DNA from: Anniella stebbinsi
Lineage: Eukaryota; Chordata; Lepidosauria; Squamata; Anniellidae
Assembly (NCBI GenBank): GCA_029215795.1
Contig: JARDYH010000006.1
Span: 24,753,501 to 24,817,500 of the forward strand
Direction of reading: 5' to 3'
Length of the DNA: 64,000 nucleotides
This document shows, piece after piece, positions 26,896 to 38,033 of the stretch (position 1 is the first letter of the stretch; every line of letters starts with the position of its first letter). A model generated the notes under the pieces. That model had not been told where the DNA came from. It worked only from the letters and a program-made list of their open reading frames with translations, and searched no databases. The position numbers and the translations under genes were made by a program.

Positions 26896-27540
26896 GTGAG
26901 CATGTACATTTCAAAATTTCTATTTCATTTTGAAGTTAATAAAACTAGTTAATTGCTCCTGCTTATAGTATAGAGTCTCTGTATAGGAATGAGGTTCTTT
27001 AATGGCACTTATTTAGTTCAGAGAGTGTGAATTTCAGTGGTATTCCAGATCTTTAAGAGCTAACCTGGAAGATTCACATAGTGTGTGAATGCATTTCATG
27101 TATCTCTTTTTAAAAACTCTTTATTGTATTTAATAGCCTTGACAATGTTGTCTCAGTTTTACCTTCATTCTTCCAAGAGCCTTCTTGAAACTTCTATTGC
27201 TTTCACAATGTTCCCCTATTTTTCTAGAACCTTTCCAAAGTGATGCTTAAATCTTTTTATGAATTATCCATATTTCTAAATAAAACAAAAGCCGATATTC
27301 AGCAGAACATCCATCATATTACAAAATCTCTCTATTCATACACAACATTCAGAAGTAATGTGTTCCACAGAGAAAGGGTGGAGCTACAAGTGACATTCAA
27401 AACAGTAGTGTTCCTGAAATGGCAGCCCCATTTTGAGATCTTTTTCATCTCCCTGTAAAGTTTAGTCAGGATCATCTCTGTTTTTTTTTACTTGATTGTT
27501 GTCCACATCATTGGAATACCATGTGTCATTCTACCAGCTA
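26896..27540. other. intron/intergenic after gamma-A exon 2
   Basis: The first ~55 bp after the donor are nearly identical to those after the exon ending at 15981, including the read-through tail VSMYISKFLFHFEVNKTS and stop at 26950. Nothing else recognised. Confidence 0.5.
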
Positions 27541-27544
27541 TGTG

Positions 27545-27720
27545 GGAGGGGCTGGCACTCATGGTTTGCATGTAGGCCCTAGAATCAATCTCCAGCACAT
27601 CCATTTAAAAGAACTCAAGCAACAGGGCAGGGAAAGCCCCCTACCTAAGATACCAGAGTCTGAGTGAACAGCACTGGGCTAGACGGAGCCATGGCTTGAC
27701 TCATAATAAGGTAACTTCAT
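27545..27720 (+). repeat. tRNA-derived SINE, degraded
   Basis: 'ggtttgcatgtaggcccta' and 'gggctagacggagccatgg' align by eye to the SINE at 54697-54890. The pol III boxes are eroded. Confidence 0.5.
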
Positions 27721-27724
27721 AATT

Positions 27725-28135
27725 TCAAAAGCACAAAGGACAGGCTGACTTTAATTCAGATGTATGATAAAACACTTATTGACTCACAACTCAATGTATG
27801 GAATTATTGCAAAGTATTGTGTTTTCAGTGAAGTTATATGATAGTTCAGCCTGTGTTTTTTGAGGGCTCATTCATACACTAAGACAATTATTTTAACATT
27901 ACCCAACATAGTCACCTGGATCTGGCAGCCAATCATTCTCTGGCAGAGCACATTGTACTACTGATGGCAGATTGAAGAAATCTAACATAGGCTGAAGGGC
28001 TGAATCATCTCCACCTTGTATATAATGTATTCCAAAGATGATAATTAGAAAGTCTGTAGGTATAATGTTCTTTTTCAACTAGGTAGAGAGGAGCTGTACA
28101 TTTCTCTTCTTTTCATAAAATCCATCTTTTCTTAG
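27725..28135. other. intergenic, nothing recognised
   Basis: No motif of note. Confidence 0.4.
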
Positions 28136-28398
28136 AGCTCCATGACACCTACTTTTTCCCCCTGATATGCACCCACGATTGTGACCTCAGTTTCATTAGC
28201 GCAGCAAGCGCTGATCACTTTCACACTCGTGTGTTGTTGCACTATTTCATCTCGTGGCTTATTCACTCTCCCACTCCACCATGTCCCGCCCCTTCTCCTT
28301 CCTCCTCCAGTTCATTGGTTCTTGTCCTTGATGGATGTTGTGGCCACCTTCATTCCATTTTCAGAGAACTGCTTCATTATAGCCTATTGGAATTAACC

Positions 28399-29122
28399 AA
28401 AATGCTTACAGTTCCTTCATTTTTTAAAGATAAAGAGATGAAACTTGGCAGCATGATAGCTATTAAGTAGGGATTTAGGCTTGCCAAGTTTAAAGCTGGT
28501 CCCTTCATCGGCTGAGCTTTTCAAAATTTTTCAAAAAAAAATCCCTCAAACCATTCATCCACATGAGCACACACACCTCTTTGATTCTCCGTTAACCCAC
28601 CCCTGTGCATTTATGGAGGGAGTTTTCACACTTTACTTTGCTGATGGTCATATTCCTTTAATGAACTCTTTATTTTGGATTGCTGGATCCATAACCAAAA
28701 ACAGGGAATAATTCTCAGATACAGAGGGAAATAAAAATAAAAGGCTCTTGTTAAAGCCAATTTGGCAAGCATCTGTGTTGCTTATTCCTGCACCTTCACA
28801 CACACACCCAAAAAAGAAAAGAAATAAAACCATTTTATAGTCCCACACAGCTCTGCATCAGCAAAATAAAGGCTAAAAGCTCCCTCCATAAGCATGCAGG
28901 GTTGGATTAACGGAGAATCAGAGCTCTCTCTCTCTCTCTGTGTGTGTGTGTGTTTATGGGGAGCAGGAATGAGTTGAGAGAGATTTGTTTTTAAATTCCT
29001 TTAAAAATCAGCTTATGAAAGAATAGGCTTTAAACTGGCGTGCCCAAAGCCCGACTTAAGAGCTACCATGGTGCCCAGTTTCATCTCTTTATCTTTAAAA
29101 ATGAGGGAGCTGTAAGCATTTT
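28399..29122. repeat. long inverted repeat, arms about 250-270 bp
   Basis: The left arm begins AAAATGCTTACAG (28399) and the right arm ends CTGTAAGCATTTT (29122). Inverted blocks pair all along: 'aaagataaagagatgaaact', 'gattctccgttaa', 'tatggagggag' and 'ctttactttgctgatg' with their complements. The loop is about 200 bp around 28760. A CT/GT microsatellite (28922-28954) sits in the right arm. Confidence 0.85.
28922..28954. repeat. (CT)n(GT)n microsatellite
   Basis: CT repeats followed directly by GT repeats. Confidence 0.9.
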
Positions 29123-29465
29123 AGAGCAGCAAAAGTCTGTTCAACCGACTCAGCACAAGCCCATTTGTTCGACAGGGCATGCTGGAGAAGGAGAACTGGC
29201 TGACCCTCCTTTTTCATCAGCAAGCACCCCCCCCCCCCCAACAAAGGCCATGGCACAAGGATGGCAATATATGGGGGGTGGAAGAGTGCTTTAATCCTGC
29301 TTGGAGGGAAAAAAATGGACTTTCCCCAGTCTAGGAAAACATGAAAATGGGAGGAGAAGAGGCATGGTGACTGCTGGACAGGCATGGCATTATGGGAGTA
29401 CCGGGTTGCAAAACTGCAAACCAGGCATGATGAGAGTGCAATAAAACACTGGTATGATGGAGCCC

Positions 29466-30045
29466 TTACTCTAACAAGACCTACATTCAAACTGTTGCTC
29501 TTCAGCACCACAAAGGTTGTCTGTGTAAAGTAAACCTTATATTTATCTTGTTTTGAACTACTTATAAAAGGTCCTAGAGAGAGATTGATCTCTCTTTAGT
29601 TATGGGAAGATTTGAAAATACAGGAATAACTTCCAAAAAAGCTAGTTTTTGTGTCATCATATAATGACCAGTATAATAAAGATAAATTATTCATCCTCTA
29701 TCTTCCCCATGCCACATATACAAACATTGCTCAGGAAAGGCAACTTGCCATCAATAAAAGACAGCTTTTTTGTGTGTGAAAAATGTAGTTTAGCAAAAAT
29801 CATTCCTAGAGGATGAAATGTAAGATCTTGCAGTTAGGCATGGTCAATACTTGAAGGAAAACTGAGTTAGAAAACATTTTGATGTTAAGCCTCATCTTGA
29901 TCATTATATCCAGTGTGCTGAGACTTCTAAGGGCAAACCGTAATATGAAACATGAGTTTCACATGTATTATCCCAGTCATAGACTCCTGAGTGCTCTGAC
30001 AATCATAGTTTAGGCAACCCGATCTCTTAGTGTCAGGCTTATAAC
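29466..30045. other. intergenic, nothing recognised
   Basis: No gene or clear repeat. Confidence 0.4.
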
Positions 30046-30215
30046 ATGCAGCCTGATTCTAGTATATTTACTCAGGCAAGTCCCACTGTGTTCAATAAGG
30101 CTTACTCCCATATATATTTGCATAGAATTGCAGCCTTAGGCTACAATCCTATACCCACATATGTGGGAGTAAGCCCATTCAGGCTTAGTTTTGAGTGCAG
30201 CTATGTTGGATTGTG
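30046..30215. repeat. two adjacent palindromic repeats
   Basis: One unit runs to 'cagccttagg' at 30139, and a second begins 'ggctacaatcctatacccac'. Both belong to the family at 13034 and 24046. Confidence 0.6.
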
Positions 30216-30299
30216 TTAATTCATCTCAGATTGTACATAAGTGAAAATGTCATCAGTGACAATGTCAGAACAATGGATACAATTCAGCATCACTATTAA

Positions 30300-30985
30300 A
30301 AGAAGAGGCAGCTTTTAGTATGTATCGATGCAGAGAAGGTATTTGACCATCTAGAATGGAACTTCTTGTTTTCAGTTGTGGAATGCTTTGGAACTGGCCA
30401 TGTGCTCACTAATTGGCTAAAGTTAATTTGTAGACTCCTCATGCTAAATATTTTAATACATGGTTGCATTGCAGAATATGTTCATCTTGAAAGAGCCACA
30501 AGACAAGGCTTCCCCATCTTCCCTCTCCTCTTTAGTCTTTCTGTTGAGCACTATAGCTAAATCCTGGCATATTTGATGTTAAGTTTTGGAACAAAAAAGT
30601 CTAAAATTCTGGGTCTGAATGCTCTTCTAGAAACACAAAATGTAATGATAAATATCTGTCCTATACCTTGGAAACAAAGGAAAATTAAATATTGAGAAAT
30701 GTATCTTTATGCTAATATCAATGAGTAATAACTAAAGAAATAAGAAACCTGGCCCTTATTATAGGTATATTGTTTTGGTAAAGTTGTATTGTATCCTACT
30801 TAAGTGCAATACTTAAAATAGTACCAAACCAAATTTGATCAATTTATGCAAGAGTTAAAAGAAGTAAAATGCAAACTGTTCTTGCCAAAGATGGAGTAGC
30901 AGTAAGCATATTAAAAATATTATATATATACTATGCATCACATCTACTGGCTTTGCTTAGTTGGTTTATATTTATTGGAAAAATT
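30300..30985 (+). mobile_element. L1-like LINE reverse-transcriptase fragment
   Basis: The + strand encodes a broken RT segment: 'CIDAEKVFDHLEWNFLFSVV' (about 30325), followed by RATRQGFPIFPLLFSLSVEH (30495-30555). This matches the order DAEKAFDRLEW and RQGCPLSPLLF of L1-type ORF2. Frameshifts and stops follow. The 5' and 3' ends are missing. Confidence 0.7.
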
Positions 30986-32930
30986 GTTTGATATAGTACA
31001 GCATTTAACTTTTTGTCTGATCTGGTCTTGTGCTCAGTGGAATTCGTTAGTTGACTTCTGACACAATACCAGAAGGGTTGGGGAGCCCTTTGGAATAACA
31101 TGAAGGGTAGTGCAGAAGGGTGCAGGGGGAAGGGAAATAGGTGAAAATGTGTACCCCACCCCCTTCCTCTAGCAGGAAGCCTCTGTTGAAGCCCAGTTCC
31201 CTCTGTGAAAGGAAGGATGAAGGAGCATGTTTGGATACAACCCATAACCTTTTCAGTGATAATTATCACCAGTATTTGTAAAGAGTACCCTCAAGTAATG
31301 CTAGCATCAAAGGACACCAAAGGACACAACAATCCTGATGATAAAATATTACACTTGGTAAATATATATTTGATATTTAGTAAAATACCATATCATATTT
31401 ACTATTTTGAAATGCCATAAAATGAGAAAAAATTGACTATATGAACAATGTTCAGTAGAAAATATGACTTCAATAAGTGCTGAAGTAGATATTTCACAGG
31501 AGATGCATTAACAGTCTCCCAATGGGTTTGTCTTCTTGACCTGGAAAGCAGAGGTGGAGGCTGCAACTGGGAGGGGAAGGGGGTGGTCATGGGAGGGACT
31601 GTTACCTCTTTACTTCCTGCTGATAGTCTGCTCAAAATCACCTGCCAGATGCTTTCTCGCTCATGGGGCAAATACAGCAGAGGGGAGGAGCTTGGATATT
31701 TTTGGGTGAACAGTGTGAAGGGGAAAGCAGTGGTTTTCTGCTGGAGCTGATCTTCCCCCTATGGAAGGACCATATATGCAATGTGCTATTTCGTTATTTG
31801 TATTTTCACACAAACACACACTTCATGGCCCCATGTTTTCCTGTGCTTGCTCGGTGTAGAAAGTTACTCATCATAATCACCAGTCAATAGCTTGCAACCA
31901 GCCATTGCAGTGCAGGTTATGAGAGTAGAAGGTGAGCACTGAGTCACCACTAGAGGGTGAATGGGGGCTTCCTCAGGCCTGATCCTCAAGGCTACTAGGC
32001 TTAGGGGACATAGGGACAGTAAATGACTGACTGATAGTGTGGCCATCTGCCCTGCTTTAGAAAGGATGGTCTTTTATTTGAGAGTGGGTTATGAGGAGAC
32101 ACAAGCAGGAAGATACAATTGCCATATGCCTCCACTCAAGCCACCCAAGGAAAGCTTGAGATGGATTGGAGAGAGAAGAGTTACTTCACTTTTTGGAACC
32201 AAGCCAAATATTTCAGAGGCTGAAATATTAAAATTACCTTTAAAACTGTTTCAGTGATCATAAAGGGGCTGTGAATGTCTCAAAGGTTTTTCTCTCTGCC
32301 ACACATATACATATACTTTAAATATAAATAACTCTTATTGCTTTAATTTATTCAGCTAATCTTATAAATGTACCCTAGCTTGTGGAATAGGTGGGCACTT
32401 CCTTTCTTATATATAGAAGGTCCATTCTAAGAAGCAAGAGTTGAATCAGCCTCTTTCTTTCAACTGCACGGATCTCGGAGGGCATATGGCAAGCCAGCTT
32501 CAACTGAAGACTGGAATCTGGGGATTGGATAACTGGAAACTGTTCTGTTAGTCAAAAGAGAAGGTTTTCTACTTCTAGGAACTTGCCCAGCACAATTTCA
32601 AGCACTACTTCAGGATATTACGAGGGATGAAAAAAAGGTCAACATGTATGATTCTCTGCCCAGGAAAGAAGGCAGGGAGGAACACTGGAGTCTTGGTCTA
32701 ACAGAATTTCAAACTTGCACATATGTGTTTTATTTATTTTTTGCCCCTAACATGCCAACTCTTTAAGCAGCATTTATGTTTGGGCTACTAAAAACTGGCA
32801 AGTCATAGGATACCTCAACTTTTTGGTGATCCTTATTTCAGGTTGTTTAAAAAAAAAAAAAAGAATAGCAGAAACCCCTCAGCTGCAAAATCTGGAGAAT
32901 AGGAACATGCCCTTGGACTGTGAGTCCGGT
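30986..32930. other. intergenic, nothing recognised
   Basis: About 1.9 kb without cadherin motifs or a CSE. Small ORFs on both strands show no family resemblance. It may contain old repeats that I cannot name. Confidence 0.4.
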
Positions 32931-32934
32931 GTGG

Positions 32935-35566
32935 AATCATAGAATCATAGAATAGTAGAGTTGGAAGGGGCCTAAAAGGACATCAAGTCCAACCCCTGCT
33001 CAATGCAGGAATCTACCTTAAAGCATCCCTGACAGATGACTGTCCAGCTGCCTCTTGAATGTCTCTAATGTGGGAGAGCCCAACACCTCCCTGGGTAATT
33101 GGTTCCATTGCCGTATTGCTCTAACAGTCAGGAAGTTTCTGGCTTCCTGTAACTTAAGCCCATTATTCCGTGTCCTGCATTCTGGGTTGATCGAGTCGAG
33201 ATCCTGGCCCTCCTCTGTGTGACAACCTTTCAAGTATTTGAAGAGTGCTCTCATGTCTCCCTCAATCTTCTTTTCTCCAGGTTAAACATGTCTAGTTCTT
33301 TCAATCTCTCCTCATAGGGCTTTGTTTCCAGACCCCTAATCATCCTCGTTGCCCTCCTCTGAACACACTCCAGATTGTCTGCATCCTTCTTGAAGTGTGG
33401 TGCCCAGAGCTGGACACAATACTCAAGATGGGGCCTAACCAGTGCCGAATAGAGGGGAAGCAGTACCTCACGCGATTTGGAAGCTATACTTCTGTTAATG
33501 CAGCCCAAAATAGCATTTGCTTTTTTTTGCAGCCACATCACACTCTTGGCTCATATTCAGCTTGTGAACAACAACAATTCCTTCTTGCTTGTCAGATTAA
33601 TTAGCCAATTTTCCCCCATCTTGTAACTGTGCATTTGGTTTCTTTTCCCTAGGTGTAGAACTTGGCATTTATCCCTATTGAATTTCATTCTGTTGTTTTC
33701 AGCCCAGTGCTCCAGTCTTTTGAGATCACTTTGGAGTTTGCTTCTGTCTTCCAGGGTATTAGCAATCCCACCCAATTTTGTGTCATCTGCAAATTTGATA
33801 AGCATCCCCTGCACCTCCTCATCCAAATCATTAATAAAAATGTTGAAGAGCACTGGGCCCAGGACTGAGCCCTGCGGTACCCTGCTCTTTACCTCCCCCC
33901 AGTGTGAAAAGGTACCATTGATAAGTACTCTTTGAGTCTGATTCTGTAGCCAACTATTGATCCACCTAAGAGTTGTTCCATCTAGCCCACTTTTCACTAG
34001 TTTGTTAATCAGAATGTCATGGGGCACTTTGTCAAAAGCTTTGCTGAAGTCAAGATATATTATATCCACAGCATTCCCACAGTCCACAAGGGAGGTTACC
34101 CGATCAAAAAATGAGATCAGATTAGTCTGATAGGATTTGTTCTTGACAAATCCATGCTGGCTTCTAGTCATCACTGCATTGTGTTCAAGGTGTTTACAGA
34201 TTGACTTCTTTATAATATGTTCCAAGATTTTCCCAGGGATGGATGTCAGACTGACTGGTCTGTAGTTCCCAGGTTCCTCCTTTTTGCCCTTTTTGAAGAT
34301 AGGGACAACATTAGCCCTCCTCCAGTCATCTGGCACTTCACCCGTCTTCCATGATTTCACAAAAATAATAGACAGTGGTTCTGAGAGTTCTTCTGCCAGC
34401 TCCTTTATTACTCTAGGATGTAGTTCATCGGGCCCTGGAGATTTGAACTCGTTCAAAGAAATTAGGTGTTCCTTGACCATTTATTTATCAATCTCAAACT
34501 GCAATACTTCCCCTTCAGCTTGTACTTCACTTTTTTCAGGGGGGGGGGTCATAGACCCGCTTTTGAGAGAAGACTGAGTCAAAGTAGGAATTGAGCACTT
34601 TGGCCTTTTTTTTTGTCATCTGTTACCAATTTTCCATCCCATGAAGCAGTTGAACCACCATTTCTTTCTTCTGTCTTTTACTATTCATGTATCTGGAAAA
34701 AAGCCTTTTTATTGCTTTTAGCATCCCTCGCTAGCCTCAGCTCCTCAGCTTTAGTCTTCCTGCTACCATTCTGGCACTTCTGTGCTACTTGTTTGTACTC
34801 TTCTTTTGTAGCCTGGCCTTCCTTCCACTTCCTATATGTATCGTTTTTTAGTTTCAGTTCATCTCTAAGCTTTTTGTGGAGCCACATTGGTTTCTTCTGT
34901 TGTCTTCTATCTTTTTTCCTTGTTGGAATTGTTTGCAATTGTGCCTTTAAATTTTCCTTTTTAAAAAACTACCACCAATCTTGGACTCCTTTTTTTCATT
35001 AGGGTCACTTGCCATGGGACCTTATTTATCATAGTTCTGGGTTTATTAAAATCAGCTTTCCTGAAATCCAGAGTATGTGTATGGCTACACTCAGCTTTTG
35101 CTTCCTTTAAAATCAAGAACTCAAGTATGACATGGTCACTTTCCCCCAGAGTTCCCGTAACTGCCACTTTATCCACTAAGTCATCCCTATTGATCAGTAT
35201 CAAGTCAAGGATAGCCGATCCTCTAGTTCCTTCCTCTACTTTCTGTAGGAGAAAGTTATCAGCTGCACATGTCGGGAATTTCTTGGAGGGGCTTCTTTTG
35301 GCAGAATTTGTCTCCCCACAGAAATCGGGGTAATTCAAGTCCCCCATTACTACTACATCGGATTTCCTTGAACCACTGGCAATTGGCTTTGTCTCAAAGT
35401 TTCATCCTCATCTTTTTCTTCATTGGATGGTCAGTAGTAGACTCCGACTATCATGCTCCTTTTATTCCTTTCCCCATTTATTTTAATCCAGATGCTCTCG
35501 ATGGGGCTCCCAGGCTCATCCTCTTGTATTTCTGTGCAGGGCGACTCCAGTAGGTAATCAAAGCTG
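32935..35566 (-). mobile_element. CR1 LINE, 5'-truncated, endonuclease to 3' end
   Basis: The longest retroelement here, about 2.6 kb antisense. The reverse strand carries, in order, the endonuclease C-terminus (MGDLNYPDFCGE ... LGESDHVILEF, 35347-34961), a linker, and a 307-residue reverse-transcriptase ORF (34480-33557). The RT has YRPVSLTSIPGKILE, DFSKAFDKVPHD, VPQGSVLGPVLFNIFINDLD and the catalytic FADD box (KFADDTKLGG). The ORF2 C-terminus follows (NNGLKLQEAR, NQLPREVLGSPTLETFKRQL). The 3' end is at 32935 with the ATTCTATG-type octamers. Frameshifts separate the segments and ORF1 is absent, so it is not autonomous now. Confidence 0.93.
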
Positions 35567-35739
35567 ATATTATAATAATTATTATTATTTTGGCATCCAT
35601 TGTATGCATTGCAAAGAGGTGCTGGATGTAAGTTTCACTCAGCTGTCTTTTGCACTCACTGTGTACAAGATTACCAAAGAGAACCCTGTTTCAGGGATTT
35701 AGATATCACTCTCATTGTATCATACGTAAGTTTCTTCAA

Positions 35740-36185
35740 CATCTAATTTTCAACATCACATTTTTTCACTATTCTCCACTGATGATAATTTTTTCCTGTG
35801 TTTTCTTTCCCACTTAAAATTTCCCCCATTTTCTTTCTCTTATCTTTTATTTGTTCCTGAAACCATGGAATTACTAAATCATGCAATGGGCTCCAAAGAT
35901 TTATGAATTCTTCTGAATTGTGAAAACTAAGCCTTTTCCAAGGTATATTATTTCCAATAATATACTCAATGACTACTTTTTGATAGAAAAGCAGTTTTTG
36001 TTTTTCTGTGGCCCAATTCAAAGACTCACTGAGCTGGCGCTGCAGGCATGTGATGGAGAAGAGGTGTGCCCCATTCTCCACCATGCGAAGCATATCCTGT
36101 GTGATTGGACACTCCATGTGGATGGTGTTCTGATTCATGCAGGCCATCTGTGTGCTGGGTGAATTATTATGATATTTGAATGCTA
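35740..36185 (-). other. unassigned 160-residue ORF, probably retroelement relic
   Basis: The reverse strand has an uninterrupted 160-codon ORF (MVPCQFPPPSLRN... WATEKQKLLFYQKVVIEYII...). I do not recognise it. It is wedged between an antisense CR1 and a sense CR1, so a mobile-element origin is likely. No signal peptide or domain motif is visible. Confidence 0.4.
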
Positions 36186-36189
36186 TGTT

Positions 36190-36960
36190 TCTCAAACTGG
36201 GGGGAGGGAATTGGCAAGGTACCACAGGGCTCAGTCTTGGGACCAGTGCTCTTCAACATTTTTATTAATGACTTGGATGACGATGTGCAGGGAATGCTTA
36301 TCCGAATGCAGATGATGCAAAATTGGGTGGGATCACTAATACCCTGGAAGAAAGAAACAAAGTTCAAAGTGATCTTGATAAGTTGGAGCAATGAGCTGAA
36401 AACAGCAGGATGAAATTTAATAGGGGTAAATTCCAAGTTCTACACCTAGGAAAAAGAAACTAAATGCACAGTTACAAGATGGGGGATACTTGGCTCAGCA
36501 ACACTACAAGCGAGAAGGATCTTGGAAAGGGCAACAAGGATGATCAGGGGTCTGGAAACAAAGCCCTCTGAGGAGAGACTGGGCATGTTTAGCCTTGAGA
36601 AGAGAAGACTGAGGGGAGACATGATAGCATTCTTCAAACATGTGAAAGATTATCATACAGAGGAGGGCCAGAATCTCTTCTTGATAATCCCAGAGTGCAG
36701 GACACGGAATAATGGGCTCAAGTTACAGGAAGCCAGATTCCGGCTGGACATCAGGAAAAACTTCCTGACTGTTAGAGCAGTATGACAATGGAACCAATTA
36801 CCTAAGGAGGTGGTGGGCTCTCCCACACTAGAGGCTTTAAGAGGCAGCTAGACATCTACCTGTCAAGTATGCTTTAATGTGGATTCCTGCATTGAGCAGG
36901 GGGTTGGACTTGATGGCCTTATAGGCCCCTTCCAACCCTACTATTTTATGATTCAATGAA
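36190..36960 (+). mobile_element. CR1 LINE, 3' fragment
   Basis: Sense CR1 starting within the RT (VPQGSVLGPVLFNIFINDLD). The FADD region is frameshifted at about 36305-36325. An internal deletion joins the RT to the C-terminal segment ([13 protein letters not shown] ... LKLQEARFRLDIRKNF). It ends near 36955 with 'ctattttatgattcaatg', a decayed octamer tail. Confidence 0.9.
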
Positions 36961-37349
36961 TCAGGTCTGTGTCTCTTAGTATTCTTTGTGTAACTCCAAT
37001 TAATGTGTGGTCTCATTTATATATTTCCGTATGTGTTTCATTTTAAAAAGAAACAACGCAAGGCTATGCTGAATGAAGATATACTTCCTATCAGTATCAT
37101 AAAAGAATTGACCATAGAATAGTAAACCAGTTATGAGAGGCGATGAGGGTGCTGTGACTTCCACTTTATTCATCTACCATTCCTTTCACCTACCCTCCTT
37201 TCCCCTTCTAAGCCACGGTTACCAAAGCCCTGTCTCACAGGTGTGGGAGGAAGGTGGGCTAGAGGAGAACAAGATAGAATTCCTGCATGCTTACAGAGAG
37301 GCTTACCTAGGAGTAAGTCCCACTGAACTCATTGGTGCATATGTTTGAG

Positions 37350-37386
<37 letters not shown>

Positions 37387-37830
37387 GTTAGCACTGTCAG
37401 AGTATTTGAAAGTATAAGCATATTTGGGCGAGCATCCTTGTTACCATAAGTATGGATAAACTTAGGTTAATTTATAAAACATGCAAATCTCTCTTCTTAC
37501 TTACATAGATATAGGTATTCATAGCCAAGTAAAGCAAAAACACTAAACACAATTAACATCTCAGATCTGCATCAAATACCTATTAAAATACAAAAAAAGA
37601 TGTTATTGGATTAAAAATTTCAAGCACAAGGCTCCAGAGGAGTAGACGATGCAGTCACCATATTGCTCGGGTCCATAAGTTTTTGACAGGATGAATCTGT
37701 CAATCCATCAAAATCTTGAAGCTACATTGTTCAGTCTTTGAACACAAAGTTTTTTTTTAAAATGAACAAATGGATTCAATGATGGCAAATAGGAAAATAA
37801 TAAATGGCAAAAATCATCTACACTTTTCAG
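36961..37830. other. intergenic upstream of gamma-A exon 3
   Basis: Contains an (AT)n microsatellite and a partial palindromic repeat ('cttacctaggagtaagtccc', about 37303). No gene. Confidence 0.5.
37352..37384. repeat. (AT)n microsatellite
   Basis: A run of about 16 AT units. Confidence 0.95.
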
Positions 37831-37836
37831 TTGAGC

Positions 37837-37858
37837 CTCAGGGTGTCGCTGTCCAACA
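37837..37858 (+). promoter_or_regulatory. protocadherin CSE of gamma-A exon 3
   Basis: CTCAGGGTGTCGCTGTCCAAC keeps the CGCT core, but its 3' half (TCCAAC) departs from the TTCACC of the other gamma-A elements. It lies about 180 bp upstream of the ATG. Confidence 0.85.
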
Positions 37859-38033
37859 ACCTGGTGAAATACAGAGCTCAACCACCTTCCATTTCTCTAA
37901 TACAGAAACACAAAGTATTGGAGAGATCAGACGTGCACAGATGTCGCAGGGAGTCTAAAAGAGGCAACTTTAAATATCTTTCAGTATTCATTTCAGACCC
38001 CAAAACTTCTGAGCCAGAACCAACTGAAAGGGA

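Larger units (their letters stand above)
28136..29465. mobile_element. non-autonomous DNA transposon (GGGCTCCA ends), copy 2
   Basis: About 1330 bp with ends 'gagctccatgacacct' and 'tatgatggagccc'. It is homologous to 22110-22958 over both outer parts. Its middle is a 724-bp inverted repeat (28399-29122), largely missing in copy 1. Small ORFs inside show no transposase motif. Confidence 0.7.

Noticed and set aside
33557..34480. 307-codon reverse-transcriptase ORF as a host gene
   Set aside because: It has the CR1 RT motifs and sits in a truncated element ending in the CR1 octamer tail.
34613..35002. 129-codon + strand ORF with hydrophobic, serine-rich sequence
   Set aside because: It is the antisense of the CR1 retrotransposon coding region.
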